A stretch of 64,000 nucleotides of DNA from Cristatella mucedo (lineage: Eukaryota > Bryozoa > Phylactolaemata > Cristatellidae): the NCBI GenBank assembly GCA_009760855.2, contig WPIO01000005.1:7016001-7080000 (forward strand), given 5' to 3'. The translations under genes were made by a program, and so were the position numbers. A model generated the notes under the pieces. It worked only from the letters and a program-made list of their open reading frames with translations. It searched no databases and was not told the origin of the DNA. Shown here piece after piece: positions 1 to 12,889 of the stretch; position 1 is the first letter of the stretch, and each line of letters starts with the position of its first letter.

Positions 1-400
1 AAGCCATATTTACATTAATTTGGCACCACTGCCGCGTAGGCCCAGAACGACTAGGTGTGACGTGAATGAATGCAAAGTTCGCATGCAACTTTTTACGCAC
101 AGTTCGCCTAGTCGTAGCCTTTTTAGGATGCCCACCGAGCGATGTTCAAATAAAAATGTTCCAGACTTAATATTGACGGATTTTCGTAGGACCACTTTAG
201 CCCCATACCCTATTAGACCGACTCAGAACTGGGACCACTAAAGATGCACCTTTGTGGAATATCTTTATAGAATTTTTCAGACTTCGTACGTAATGTTGCT
301 CCCTGCAACGACAGACAACAGTGCTGCGCGCATTGTAGGTGGATCGCGCGGAGTATTAAAGCTGACTTTGCACTCTTTTAGCTTCAACTCAGCTGATGCA
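1..400. other. No recognised feature
   Basis: I see no gene, repeat family or RNA in this stretch. Short open frames on both strands look like chance. Confidence 0.4.
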
Positions 401-401
401 G

Positions 402-860
402 ATAATAATAATAATAATAATAATAATTCACTTGATAAAGCGCCCTCAGAGAACTTAATCTCTCTCTAGGCGCTTTACATTTGCTATAAAGTGAAATGCA
501 ATGGAATGGTAAGTAAAATCATGCTTGAAAAACAAACGAAATGAATAATATGGTTAGGGGTGACATGCACAGGGTCAGCATGCAAATGTGGTTAGTGGCA
601 GCATGCACAGTGTCAGCACGCATAAGCACATCAAGGACGAATCACAGGGACCCACTAAATGCTGTCCTAAATAGGTGTTTTTAGGTTCCTTTTAAATGTG
701 GTCAGGTCAGGGGATGTTCTGACGCAGGTCGGGAGGGAGTTCCAGGCTTTGGGAGCATATGAACTAAATGCACGGTCTCCAAAGGATTTAAGGTTTGTAT
801 GAGGTATTTCTAGACTGTTGGATTCCGAAAAGCGGGTGGTACGATGCTTGGCCTGATATT
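402..860 (-). mobile_element. LINE-B 3' end
   Basis: A 5'-truncated copy of the commonest retrotransposon of the window, on the minus strand. On the + strand it starts with (AAT)n, then the reverse complement of the LINE-B terminal hairpin (two arms reading AAAGCGCC and GGCGCTTTA around an inner AGAGA/TCTCT pair). The conserved 3' untranslated segment follows, then the end of the ORF, which is lost near 860. Frame breaks show it is dead. Confidence 0.85.
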
Positions 861-2080
861 CGTTGGTGAGGCTGAGTATGCGAATTTCTACATTTGTCGT
901 TTTTGGTGTTACGGAAGTAACTCACGTTGCTTAAAATTGCTCACGGTGCTTAAAATTCGTGTCTCGGCTTTTATTTGCCTCTGCGAAGTGACTTGAATGC
1001 AGTGAATTTTTCTCCTCGTTGTTAAATGATCACATTGGCTGACGCTGACATCGACGAGCTTCGCAAAGCTGGATACCTCTTGGCCATATTTTCTGTACTA
1101 GCGCAGAGTTCGGCAAACTTTTCGGACTACTAGGATATTTCAGGAGGTCAAGAAGGCGCAACAGGCCAGAAGAAACCACGCGCACTCCGCCAGGCCTGTG
1201 GAGTGGGCGTGGCGAAACCAACAAACAGTCGCAAAAGACGAACACACATGCACGACAATTATAGAGGTAGACGTATATCCTCCCTCCCGGTCAGTAACTT
1301 CTGTTTCAAGTTCTAAAAATAAACGCTGGCCACAACTTGAGCTGCAACAGCAGTAAATGAACAGGGTCAAAACCGTGACAACTCAATTAGGCCGGATCCA
1401 TAAAAAGATAACTAGGGGGCCGCTAGGCCGGACTGGAGCACTAGCTAGGCCGGATCCTGGCCTAAAGGCTGAGTTTGCCGACCTCTGTACTAGCGGAAGC
1501 CAGAGGACCCAGACCAGGACGCGAGCGTTCCGTCTCGTATTTAACTGTCACGTAGCGGTGAGCAGCACACTCATTTTAGGGCCAGTAACGTTGTCGGTTT
1601 TGTTATGTTATGATTCTTCGTATGATTAAGTTATCATTCGTTCGTAGTGTTACGAACGCGCCGTTGCTGCTCCTGATCGATAAAGCGCAAACGCAGTCGC
1701 CACAAACACAGCGCACGTGCGAGTCCTTGCGTGACGCGTGACAATTATTGATGGAGCAGGCGTCTCGAAACAGCGAAAAGCGCGGCTATTGAGTCGACAT
1801 CGAGGATATCGAGTCGTAGCTAATACACGCATACACTCAAGTGCGCCAAAGGTAGCAGTAAGCCACTGTAATCAAGAACGCCCGTGCATAAATGTGACAA
1901 GTACTTGCCCTTAATATGGTTTAGTCTATTCCAGGACCACAAAGATGCCCGATTGTTCAGCACCGGCCACAGCGCACTTCCGCTTCATTCGAAGCCATAA
2001 TTAAAACTAACTAAATATTAGGTCAGATGCTCAGATGCAACTTCTGAACTATGTATTATGAAATATCAGCTTCCGATCGT
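861..2080. other. No recognised gene
   Basis: Mostly unique sequence. Around 1385-1465 a short unit containing AGGCCGGATCC recurs. Open frames of 60-90 codons occur on both strands without splice signals or family motifs that I recognise. Confidence 0.35.
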
Positions 2081-2082
2081 GA

Positions 2083-2210
2083 ATAATAATAATCATCATG
2101 CATTTTTATAGCGCCAATAAAGAAGTAAATCTCTTTCTGGGCACTTTACATGTGCTTTAGAGGAAGTATGCCAACATGGTTAGTAAACTCAGAATCCCTC
2201 AGTAACATTA
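2083..2210 (-). mobile_element. LINE-B 3' terminal fragment
   Basis: A diverged minus-strand copy of the last ~120 bases of LINE-B: (AAT)n on the + strand, then a decayed terminal hairpin and the start of the 3' untranslated region. Confidence 0.65.
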
Positions 2211-2399
2211 TGCAAGATAATTTTTGTCGCTAGGTTCTAAGTGCTATTTTGTAATAGCTTGTGATTCAGAAGTATGAACAATGGCCATTTTACCCTAAAA
2301 TTTCGCATTTGAGACCATGACACTGATTAAATTAAAAATGAAATAATTCCAAATACGAGTTGATGTTCTGATTATGTAGCTAAACTGTCAATTTCTGTC

Positions 2400-3545
2400 T
2401 AGAATAATCCCCTAAACCAAGTCTTGCATCGTGTTTTTCTTATTCTGTCCTCGGTAAGGACGTTCAGAGTCGAGTATTACCCCGTGAAAGCTCTCAACTT
2501 GTTCCTCTGAGTAAGCTACCACGAACTACCTGGATTGATGAAGAGTAGCAGCAATGATAAGAACTTTGAGGGACATTGAGCATCCGATTTCCTCATAGTT
2601 CTATACGACAGCATGCACCACGTGGTCAATTTTTAAGCCTCAGGGTTGCCCAAAACCGGTAAACTGCTACAAAGAAATGACTCCAAGCGTTCTCAGCTTT
2701 TTGATAAATTTGTCCCCCTCTCTGACCTTCTTTATCCATGGTCCCACAAAGATACCACATTTGACCTTTGCCTCCGACAGCTCTTAAAAGACATCTTGGA
2801 GGTACACGTAAAAACTGCTGACTGATTGTCTGGAGCCCCGAAAAATGGCACAATAAAGAGTAACTTGATGTACAATGGCGGAATCAGCAGCTTCCGGGGG
2901 CCTATCAGCCACTTCCACTTTATGCTGCGCTTCCCTTCATAGAACTCGGTACGCCGTCACCAGTCCCTTTGAAATAATGTCTCTTAGTGTACTGACTCTC
3001 ACACAGGCAAAGAAAACTAAGAAATTCATTCAACCGCTAGGAGGCCAATCAGGAATGACGCCTTGTTGAAGTCCCAGTTTACCCTCAGCCATAGTCACCA
3101 TACTTCAAGGCACTCAGCGGCCTCTTGACACTGGCTTAGTCCTCTTTTAGGGGCTCAGAGTGAACCGTAGGAAGAGTACGTGCTCCCATTATGAAGCTGC
3201 GTGGCTTTGAGACTCCTGGATGAACTGTCTATGAGGAGGTGGCACTCACTCTGGTTTTAGGTAAGTCCTACAGCCTCGAATAGACCAGCCGCATTGTTGT
3301 AAAAGCACATGCTTCAGTCTTTTCGACGAAAGCATGTGGACAAAAGTCGGTGACGCTTTCTCTTGTCTGTTCTTTTTACATTTTCATCGAACACGTTTCT
3401 CTCCGTGTGCCTAGCTGTCGGGAGCTCAACATTGCTCTGTAGTACTGAGGCGATCGATGAAGGAATTTGAGAATGCATATTAGAAGGTGCGGTCTTGCCA
3501 ACTCCGTGTTTGTGGGGGTTCACCATGAAGAAGAAGCACTTGGCT
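2400..3545 (-). pseudogene. Possible decayed coding remnant, unrecognised
   Basis: Read on the minus strand, several frames show protein-like stretches broken by stops and shifts, for example 3526-3314 (70 codons, rich in Lys/Arg near its end) and 2853-2626 (75 codons). No conserved domain could be named. It could be an old transposon or a pseudogene. This is inference from composition only. Confidence 0.2.
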
Positions 3546-3549
3546 CAGT

Positions 3550-6030
3550 ATTCAGTGGGTTCCTTTTCAGGTTCTGGGCACAGCAAATTTGAGGATCTCT
3601 TTTCTCTCCTGTAAACATTTAAGAATTAATTTTAGAAATAATAATATTCTATTGCTTTAACTACCTAACATTGAGCAATAAATCTAATCTAACTCATCTT
3701 CTTTTTTTTATGAAATCACCAGCACCGTACCTGAAAAACCTAGCTTGAAGAGCTTGCTTACGCTGAGCTAGCGAGGGACCTGGTGAGAACCAAATGGATT
3801 AAACGTTATATCTCTGATCTCAGTAAGTCAGCACTGTTTTCATATCTCTTAGGTGTTCCAGGTTTTGTCCTAGGCTGCTGCTATATTTTGCTTTCTAGAA
3901 CTACAAACACTTTCGAGCACATACAACTGCACATACAACTATCAATCCAGCAGCTCAATTTTTGGATGCAATAAGTGTGCTTATGTGTATCGTATATTCA
4001 TTATGTCTCAGAAGTGTTTTACAGGCCCGAAAACACATAGTCTAGTTTAAAACTTAGGTCCATATCTCAACTCAGCAAGAGCCTGAAAACCAATACAGCC
4101 AAGAAAACGGGAATTACAAAGGGCAGCACTAAGCCCTCCATGTCCATCGCTCAGTTGTCTTCCACGGGGTAGCGCATGGAGCATCGGGTAGTTCGGCTAC
4201 GAGTCGGACTACCTTGGTGCTCAGCAATGAATTAAGCAGCTCATGCCGTTGAACAAAGAGTGGAGAAGTGAAAGAGTGATCGCGGGAGAGGAAAGATAAA
4301 CCGATGGCAATCGTCGCCTCGGACGTATGACCAGCGAAGCTGACTTGGCTAGCCACTCCCCCTGTCCGACTGCCGGCGATGGTCAAGGACACAGCCGGTG
4401 GGGCACTACGTGACTGATGAAACGGATGAAGAGAAGCTCTGCAACGGCTGCGATCGGGGGTGGGGGTGGGGGTGGAAGGCGACGAGTTGGATAGGCAACA
4501 GAGATGGGAATGTCGATCCCGATCGATCGTCGTCTCCACACGATATCCTGCTCGCCTAATCTCCTACACTTACTACACCGACCTTATTATTCTTTGGTCA
4601 TCGAGCGCCAGCCGCGAAAGCAGCAGGAAGCTGCATTCAGCCATTTCCCCACTTCCCAGACGACGGCGTAACAGTGGCGAAGTCTCCGCCAATTTACGGC
4701 GTTATAGCTAGCGACGATGTACCCGTCTGCATTCGCACGTGCATTTCTTCCTATTCTCGATAGAGCGAGATAAATAGTAGTTTTATAGCTGAAGGGAAAC
4801 CTCAAATTGAGCACATTCATGGCCGAGTGTCAAAGTAAAAGAAAAAAAAACTGCCGCAAAGGATCAATATTGCGAGCTTTTAGTTTCGCACTCGGCGAAG
4901 TACACTGCTCCGCATATGGCTCCCCGCATATCGCAATGGCGCGCCGCCGTACGCGGAGCGCAACAATGGCGCTCGCTAAGCGACTGGTTAGCAAAAACCA
5001 TGTAGACGGCGACAAAGAGCGCGGCAAAGGATGCAGGCGTTGACTAGCCTTTGATTCGGGCTTGCCGAGAGCGCCCGTGTCAAAACAAGCTGCTCTACAT
5101 GCCGCCTGCGAGTCCATTAATTTTGTGGATAGCGGCTGGTGAATGGCTTCCCGCGTTGATCTTTACCGCTCTTCACTACGGTATGTTTCCTTTAGTGCGT
5201 ACTTCGAACTAAGCTCGTACCTTGAAAAAGAGAGGAGCCAGAGAAATCAAGAATGAATCGCTACCATCACACATGCCGAGCGCGTCCGTCGCCAATTCCC
5301 GTCGTTCAGCTGGCTGAGCGCGCCAGTCACCTTCGCTTGCCGTATGTCCGTCTTGACGTTCGGCAGTCTCCTGTCGGATCTGCAAAATGAGATCTTCTAT
5401 TTTCGATGTAACGCGAATACCACCGGCGCTATCAATTTACGCAGCTTTTCCGGCCTCGCTTAGTAACGGCAAATGTAATGAAGCTTCAATAGTCTTAATA
5501 CGAGCTCTTCCGATATACTCTTACGCTAGCCGAATATACAGCGATAAATTAACGGCCTGAAAAATTATAGTCCGCAATCAAAAGCAGCCTGATAGAACGA
5601 ACTAGTACCGGAAACTATAGCGCTGTCGTAATGCATAATATAGATAGATTTGACCTCCTAGCTATCTCTTTGTAGTGCTGGCTTTCGTACTTAAGCAAAG
5701 AGTATTCTCGAAATAAAACATTAAGGTAGGTCGCATCTGATTCAGCAGACAGTAAAGCTCACTTTCAAAATTCGTACGCACCGACGTATTCTCTCTTGCT
5801 GCCGACTGTGGAACATCTTTACCCACTGCCCTGTGCTGCTACTTCCCACCTACTCACTTCTACGACTGACCTCCGGACTCAGATATGCCTGTGACGGTCT
5901 CTCTATTTCGTGAGATCGAGTCTGTTGGCTAGCGCATGCCCACCCAGGATTGACTGCACTATAGCATACTCCTCATTGACGCACATACACAGGCTTTGGG
6001 CTTTGTTGAGCTAATTGCTGAGATTCGCAC
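3550..6030. other. Unique, partly GC-rich stretch
   Basis: No gene could be supported. About 4130-5350 is richer in GC and CpG than its surroundings and has overlapping open frames on both strands (136 codons on the minus strand at 4129-4539; 78-95 codons near 4.8-5.1 kb). None carries a family motif or a convincing splice site. An unseen 5' exon of the downstream Ig gene could lie here, but I could not find a signal-peptide exon. Confidence 0.25.
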
Positions 6031-6031
6031 T

Positions 6032-6215
6032 TTAATAATAATAATAATAATACTAACTGAATTAACAGCCTCTTTTTGTATAGCGACAGAAGAGCCTTTG
6101 CGGCTATCACCACCGCTTGCAGTGGGGATAAAGGATCGCCCATCCCAGGACTCGAACCCACGACCTCGGGACCGAGGCCGTGAAAAGCAACCGCCTTACC
6201 TAGTGAGCCATTAAG
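6032..6215 (-). mobile_element. SINE-A copy (tRNA-headed)
   Basis: On the minus strand this reads as a tRNA-like head with a B-box-like GGTTCGA-type motif next to an inverted pair around CGACCTCGG. A body ending in TCTGTCGCTATACAAAAAGA follows, then a (ATT)n tail. It matches the copies at 32.1, 54.7 and 62.7 kb. Confidence 0.75.
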
Positions 6216-6239
6216 ACTTACCTAATGGTAGAAAATTTC

Positions 6240-6990
6240 CTTAAATTAAATGAAGATAGAACCAAGTTACTATCCAAGGGTAAATCTAATGATACCCAGA
6301 TTTGAGAAAACCTGAGCTTGCGTATGGGATCGGCCTGAATAGCTCTGGTAGCTTCTGAACGCTAAATATAGGCGTCCTGTTCCAAAGTGACCTATTAGAA
6401 GACGACCACGTCAACTCCACAGGCAAGTCTGCCTACTTCTAGCTAAGTAATATGGAAATATTTCTTCCCTGCTTCGGCAAAGGTACCGTAGCAAATCTGG
6501 TCAATGTGTGAGTACACTACTAGAAATCGTGCTCTCAGAGCGGGCAGGTCTTGCAAAGCTCGATAGTAGTTAGGCTTGTCTGCTCTAAAAATTTCAATTT
6601 ACAAATTATGCCACTTCTCATGGACCTGCACTGGCTCCCTGTAAAGTACCTTATTTACATCAAGGTTTGGTTACTCACTTTTAGGTACCTCGATTGACTT
6701 CCTTCAGTCTACCTTTCCGCACTACTTCCTTATCAGGCTAGGCCTCGTACTATCCACTCATTTAAATCAAGTCTTTAGCTGTTCATCTAAACTATCTTTC
6801 AAATCCACTTCAAAACCAGGCTTTTATCGATACTCCCTGAAGCTTGGAACTCATTCATTCATGATATAACGACACCGCCAACTTAGCAGTTAAAAAGGAG
6901 ATATACAACCACGTGTTCCTGTCATGATTTTCTCCGTTGGTTTGAACCACTGTATGCTTATGCATACTGACATTGTGCATGTTATCGCTA
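6240..6990 (+). mobile_element. LINE-B, degenerate 3' half
   Basis: Heavily mutated + strand copy. The segment ordering matches the LINE-B region after the reverse-transcriptase core (compare 24.5-25.4 kb and 37.4-37.9 kb), including the stretch for the LHWLPVK motif near 6630. It ends before a clear hairpin. Confidence 0.6.
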
Positions 6991-7185
6991 TAAAAATGCT
7001 TGCTTCTAAGCAGATGAAAATTTTATAGAAAGAGATATAGCTCTTTGACGACGCTATATAGAAATGTTGTTATAGTTTCTATAATGTCACTGTGGGCTAC
7101 CTACATCGGACATGTTGTCCTAACATCAGCCTCATCCGCAGGACTTATATTCTCTCTTTACGTACACCCTCACTTCATATCTCTC

Positions 7186-7188
<3 letters not shown>

Positions 7189-7233
<45 letters not shown>
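7189..7233. repeat. (CT)n microsatellite
   Basis: A pure CT dinucleotide run of about 45 bases. Confidence 0.98.
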
Positions 7234-7236
<3 letters not shown>

Positions 7237-7239
7237 CGT

Positions 7240-7960
7240 TCTGCGTGGTGAGGGAAATTCAAGTATGAGCTAAAGGTGAAAGAGAGACTTTCACTGAACT
7301 GGAGGTATTACAAGTTACACGACATGATGTCACTGATTTAGATAAGCGGTGACCAGCTGTAACTCACACACTGTCTTGTTAGCTCAATGGTAGCCGGTAG
7401 GTTCTTTTGCCAGCCTTAATTATATGTCTTTTGCCGGTACGTTGGCCAGTCATCGCACAACTGAATTGAGCTGTACTTCAGCATAAGATGAAATGACTCG
7501 CTGTGGATCCCGTCCTTGGCTGTTCGCACTCACATTGTTTGTGTAGTTCTGATGTATGCTTGTAAGGCTTAATAGGCTATATTAAAAAATGCAATTGCAG
7601 AATTAACAGACTGACGAGCAGTACTGAAGCAGAGAGCGATATTGGTTCCGTCTGGCCAAACTGCACAAGTTGCGACGAAGCAGCCATAAAAAGCACCAAT
7701 ACCTTAGTATAAAAAGGACACATAATTTAGCATAGAGCATTCTACTCATTGGCTGCAGTGAGTCAATGGTGTTCAGCCATAGCCACAGCATGCAACTAAG
7801 TGTCCCGAAGCCCAAAGTATTACTGACTGGCAGTTACTTTCGATGTCTAGCAATTTCCAAAGAATAGATTAATACCTATACATTCTTATTTACTACAATT
7901 AAGGAGCCACGAATAACCTCAAAGGCTCTAATAATCTGGGTGATGTAGAGCCAGTGGTCC
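7240..7960. other. No recognised feature
   Basis: Unique sequence between a microsatellite and LINE-A. I see no supported gene. Confidence 0.35.
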
Positions 7961-10203
7961 AATTCCTTGCAATTGTTGCTGTAACTGTCTAGTCTGCACC
8001 TTCAGTACCAACAACCATCTTCAGTACTCTTGACAAGCATGCTTCCATTCATTCTATCCATGTACAGAGTCGTGAAGATTCGTTTCAATTTGCAAAAAAC
8101 TTCAAAAAGAGGTGCCGTGTTAAGCGCAGGCTTGGACGTCATTTAAGAAATAGGGGTCTGGTGCAAATCTATTCAATTTAAAACACTTCCTTCGAGTTTT
8201 CACCCGGAAGCTTAGTAAGGCCAGCGCTTCTTTTTCACTCAAAAACTGAAGTCCTGCCAGTCAGACCCGAAAGAGATCTATAAGACGGTAAAGAATTTAC
8301 GGGCCAATGCTAAAAGGTCTGACTCCCCCAGATAACAACGGCTCAGCTGCAAAGTTTTCAGCCTTCTTTACTTAAAAAAATTGCGCACATTCGTGACTCA
8401 ATAAAGCCCCCTCCGACTAAAGCAATTGCTGAATCGCAACCTGTGACCTTCCTTAAAAGATTCTCCGAAATTTCTTCCTGAGACTTGGCTACTTTAATAA
8501 GGTCTAGTAAAAAGAGCTCGTCCCCTGAAGACCTTATTCCATCATCTCTGTGGTCTTCACTGGCAGGCCAACTTAGCCCCCATAACCGAGATTTTTAATG
8601 CTTCTTTGGAAAAAGGGGTTGTACCCAAGTCCTTCAAATCGGCAATCGTTAGACCCATACTTAAAAAGCCTGAATTAGATACAGAGGTCCTTGCAAAACA
8701 TCCTCCAGTCTCCCTTCCTTTTTTGGTCAAAGATTCTCAAAAGAATTGTCGCTAAGCAGCTGGTAGCACATATTGAAAAAATTGAGTGCCAGAAACATTT
8801 CAATCGGAGTTCAAGAGGCAGCACTCCATTGAAACTGCTCTCCTCCGTGTTAACAATGGCATTCTATGTGAGCACAATGACGGGAATGTGAGTGGCCTAG
8901 CTCTGCTGGATTTATCAGCTGCCTTCGACACCGTTGATCACGATGTCCGGCTTGAACGATTAAAAACAACGATCGGATTTGCAGACGAGGCACTGGCGTG
9001 GTTTAAATCGTACTTGTCTGATCGTGTTCAATCCCTGTCATGTGGTGATCAAGTTTCACTCACCAGACGGGTCACCTGTGGAGTCCCTCAAGGGTCCGTC
9101 CTCGGTCGCTTGCTATTCTCCATTTATACTCAAACTCTGGGAAAAGTGGTTTAAGGTCCACGGAATTGGATATCACTTTTATGCTGAAGATACTTAGCTG
9201 TACTTGTCATTTAAACCGCCTGAATCAGCTGAAGCAACTGATAAACTGAAATCTTGCCCTGCCGACATGCGATCACGGATGTCGGAAAACATCTTGCACA
9301 CAAATGACAATAAAACTGACCTGCTTCTCATACGACACCCTAAGCGTGTGTCTGAATTAGAAGGCTTTGCTCTTCTAATAGGTGATGCTGTTCTACGACC
9401 GTCACCTCGTGCTCAAAATTTAGGTTTCATTTTTGACAGCTGCCTTAATTTTAAAAGCTTCATTAAGAAGACTGCTTCTACAGCTAGCCATCAAGTCCGA
9501 TCCCTATGTAAGATAAGGACCTGTCTTCCACGGTTGCTTGAACAAATTTAACTAGCTCCTTAGTTCTGTCTCGGCTTGATTATTGTAATTCCCTTTTGAC
9601 TGAGCTGTCCAAGAAAGCAACTAGGCCACTGCAAATGGCCATGAATATGGTTTCAAGGCTAGTTTGTAAGTCCCAAAGGTTTTAACAAACGTCTCTTTTG
9701 CTAAATGAGCCAGGATGGCTGCCGGTTGATCAACGGATACAGAACAAAATTCTTAGGCTGACCCACAAGACCCACCACGGCTTGGCTCCTTCATACCTAA
9801 CTGAACTTCTGCACTTGTTTCTGTCTCCTCTTTAGCTGTTCTATTCCTCCGCTTAAAGACCGTTGGCGACAAAAGCTTTAGCTCTGGAAGTCCTAGACTG
9901 AGGAACTCGCTTCAACGATTCTTACGGAACGACAACCACTCTCCTGCTGCCGACTATGGTTCATCCTTATCAGTGTTTCTGAGCTGCTATTTCCATTTTA
10001 CTCACTACCTCAACTGCTCTCCTGGCTATGCAATTTTTCCAACTTTCTCTTTGTTTCGCGAGACAAAGTCTTTTGGCTACCGAATGCGTACCGAAAGCCG
10101 CTTGGGCTGTGAGTTCGCTTTAAAAAACTCTCCTGCATAGCACTCACATAGTATTTGTGGCCTTATGGAGTTACAGATGGAGATACATTACATTACATTA
10201 CAT
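7960..10203 (+). mobile_element. LINE-A with reverse-transcriptase ORF remnant
   Basis: The longest LINE-A copy, an L2/CR1-like non-LTR retrotransposon. The left part corresponds to the linker between endonuclease and reverse transcriptase and is full of stops. From about 8640 the RT is readable: LLDLSAAFDTVDHD near 8905, GVPQGSVLG near 9085, and a YHFYAEDT box near 9175, a variant of the catalytic F/YADD motif reached by a frameshift. A post-RT region (9204-9551) and a C-terminal domain up to about 10140 follow. It ends in repeated TACAT units (10186-10203). Several stops and shifts make it non-functional. The 5' limit is uncertain. Confidence 0.85.
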
Positions 10204-10205
10204 AA

Positions 10206-10800
10206 CCATCGCGGCAATGATTCGCTTTCCAATTCATTTTCTAAGCCCTTCACTTTTTAGGCGTTCAGGTCAATAGCCTTTCACCTGGCCAGATGCAGGC
10301 AAACAGCTTTAGCTCCGGCTCTGTCTCAGTAAATGCCTGAATGAATATCAAAACTAGAGCTAAATTTGTGCATAAAACACAGGAAGGCAAACCACTCCAT
10401 GCGCCGATGCACTAGCCGCTATGCCTGCAACTTATCAGGTTCATTCCTGGAATCATCCCTCCAATTCTGTGCTGTCTGTCTTACATCCATTTAGAAATTC
10501 TGAAAGCAATGCTGAAAGTGAAATTCTGAAATGCAGAAAGCATGATATCAACAAGCCGTCTTCACCAAAACCATAAAACATCAGAATATAGCACATAGCA
10601 CTGTTGGCGCACTAAAGCTTGCCAAAACACCGCCAGGCACGGAATAACCAATGTCAACTATTACATGATCTCAAGTGCAGACAACAGCACGATTGAAGAT
10701 ACATTGTCCTTTCAAACAACTGCTAATGTTGTGAACCACTCCCGTTCTCATGTTAGAACTATCATGTTGTTCTAACTTAGTAAGAATAAAGCCAACTCAA
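10206..10800. other. No recognised feature
   Basis: Unique AT-rich sequence downstream (in the minus-strand sense) of the probable exon at 10826-11036. It may be that gene's first intron. Confidence 0.35.
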
Positions 10801-10825
10801 ACCTCGGTTACCACTTTAAACTTAC

Positions 10826-11036
10826 GCCTTTCGATGTCCGCTCGTGTAATAAGCCCCAAGCGATTAGCAGCTTGATACCGGATGACGCTTTTGAGGTGAT
10901 TGCTGTTGATGAGACCTGGCTTAAGTCGAATAGCTGCACGGCTATCACCGATGTTAATTGAGAAGGTATCTTCTTTTTCCATATTTAGAGATCGCTGAGA
11001 ACTGGTGGTTGAGCATGTTTCAAAGTTTTCGTCCAT
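10826..11036 (-). CDS. Probable first coding exon of an unrecognised gene
   Basis: On the minus strand an ATG at 11036 opens about 70 codons with good protein composition: an acidic, Ser/Thr-rich start, then IRLKPGLINSN and VIRYQAANRLGL. The reading reaches AAAGGC followed by a consensus GTAAGT donor at 10825-10820. Beyond the donor the frame soon stops, as expected for an intron. No signal peptide or membrane segment is visible, so the product is probably intracellular. I do not recognise the family and could not find the next exon, which should lie below 10820. It is free of the repeat families that fill the region. A chance open frame is possible; the donor and composition argue mildly against it. 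Confidence 0.4.
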
Positions 11037-11039
11037 ATC

Positions 11040-12020
11040 TTTTCAAACTATTAGCATTTCTCGGCTACAGTTAAAAAAAAATCTTCAATCACTCGTCTGT
11101 ACAACTAATGGTAGATACCAATAGTCATTTATAGTTCAAAGGTAGTAATCCAAATTTCATCTACTACTTTTCTGCTTTTGTAACAGTTCGTTTCACAAGG
11201 AATCTAACGCCACTCACTCTAAAAGATTTCATTATCCATTTTGATATTTTGTCTGATCCAAATCATTCATACGGGTTTCATTATTATAGTCGTTCTTACT
11301 CTGTGGTCAGTTTCAAACTCATACATATGAAAAGGCCATAGCCGTGACTAAATTTTCTCCCGAAATTTCACCAATATCTATGCATATCGTCACGGCTTTC
11401 TAGACATCTGATCTTATGCGGATGTAATTCGGAATGTGTTAATGTTTCGGCATTCAAAAATACTTTGTCAAGAAGCAGAAAGTCTCTTGAAATCGACGTT
11501 GTCAGCATCAAACTTGTCCTCTGCTATACTGCCCGACCCTTAAAGTGACCTTCCTTCTCTTTGACTCGAGGCTACGAAACTACGTCAGAAAAAGTCTTTT
11601 CTACACGAGTCTGTGCCTCTGACTAAACTACAGGAACATAACCCACACAAATGCCCTTTGGTTTGCAGCTGACGTAATAAAAACGAGAAATACTGGATGT
11701 AGGCTTAAAATAACCACCAGAACTACGGAAGTCACTTTACACTTCTTGGCTGATAAGTACAATTGTAGATCACATATATCTTTTTTAGTTAAGGCCAAGT
11801 CCAAGTTTTATAAATAAATAGTTCAATAACAGACCATTGAAAAAAGAGAGTTAATTACTACTATCAACCGTTGTCTCAACCTTTCACAAATTAGTACACA
11901 GCACAACTACTCCGACTGCTAAATAGTTGAGCATTTCTTGAAACTTTTCGTACAAAATGTAGAGTCGTTTAGATACTCCACCCCTTACTGTCTTCCCTAC
12001 CTGCTCGAACCTGTTGGCTT
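11040..12020. other. No recognised feature
   Basis: Unique sequence upstream, in the minus-strand sense, of the probable exon. It may hold that gene's promoter, but no clear element could be picked out. Confidence 0.3.
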
Positions 12021-12171
12021 CCTTCTCTCTCCTCCTTCTCTCTCCTCTTTCTCTCTCTTCCTTCTCTCTCCTTCTCTCTCCTCCTCTCTCCTCTTTCTCT
12101 CTCCTTCTCTCTCCTCCTCTCTCCTCCTTCTCTCTCCTTCTCTCTCTTCTTTCTCTCTTCCTTCTCACTCC
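12021..12171. repeat. Imperfect pyrimidine tandem repeat
   Basis: Repeats of TCTCTCC and TCTCTCCTCCT with small variations. The long Ser/Leu or Arg/Glu open frames here on both strands are artefacts of the repeat. Confidence 0.9.
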
Positions 12172-12510
12172 GCCGTTCTGCCTTTCTTTATTGATCAATT
12201 GAATATCATCTCTATTAAAAGCCACATTTGTCTCTCACGTTAAGACGATCTCTAGAATTTTTGTACCTGTCCCAACAGATCTCCTCATGAGGTGAATAGA
12301 CCCTTCACTACAGGAAATGGGTAAACAATTTTATTAGATACCATTAGAGACCACTGAAGTTTTTTCTTGTCTAATACAAAAGCATTTTTCAGACCACCCA
12401 TTAAAAAGCCGACCATAGATTACAAGAATCTACGTAAATATGGTCCAGTCTCTAGTTTGCAATTCTTATCCAGGACAGTTGTGTAAATGGTCACCAAGCA
12501 GCCAAATGAT

Positions 12511-12887
12511 TACCGTATTTTACAGTGTATTTTACCCGACCCCGTTGTATAAGCCACCCAAGAGTTTGAACGAATTTCTTGGAAAATTCTTTTTATTCTA
12601 TAGCTGAATGAACTTAAAAATAACAAGACTCATATTAATCACTCATGTCACAGTCGCTATATTCGGGCTTATTTGAGTCAGTGGAATGTCAAATTTACGT
12701 TAACAAGCAAGCCTATCGAATACATTTTGGCGGCCAGGTTATCTGTGTTGGGTTGCATTTAAAGCAGGAACGTTTTTGTAGCGCAATATTTAGGCCAAAA
12801 AGTGGCCTCCCATGTATATGCCCCTCACCAGTATCTGACCCAAAAATTTTTTAGAAAAAAAGTGGGTCTTAAGCAGGTAAGATACGG
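12511..12887. mobile_element. Pogo-like nonautonomous DNA element
   Basis: The left end begins TACCGTATTTTAC and runs into a TATAAGCCAC motif. The right end, read in reverse complement, begins with CCGTATCTTAC and runs to AAGACCCAC. Such TA-flanked CCGTA ends with a 'TATAAG..GCAC' motif resemble the better pogo-like copy at 36.2 kb. The interior contains no recognisable transposase. Confidence 0.45.
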
Positions 12888-12889
12888 CA

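Noticed and set aside
4129..4539. Minus-strand 136-codon frame
   Set aside because: Pro/Ser/Thr-rich composition from a (GGGGGT)n-like stretch near 4455-4470; no domain or splice support.
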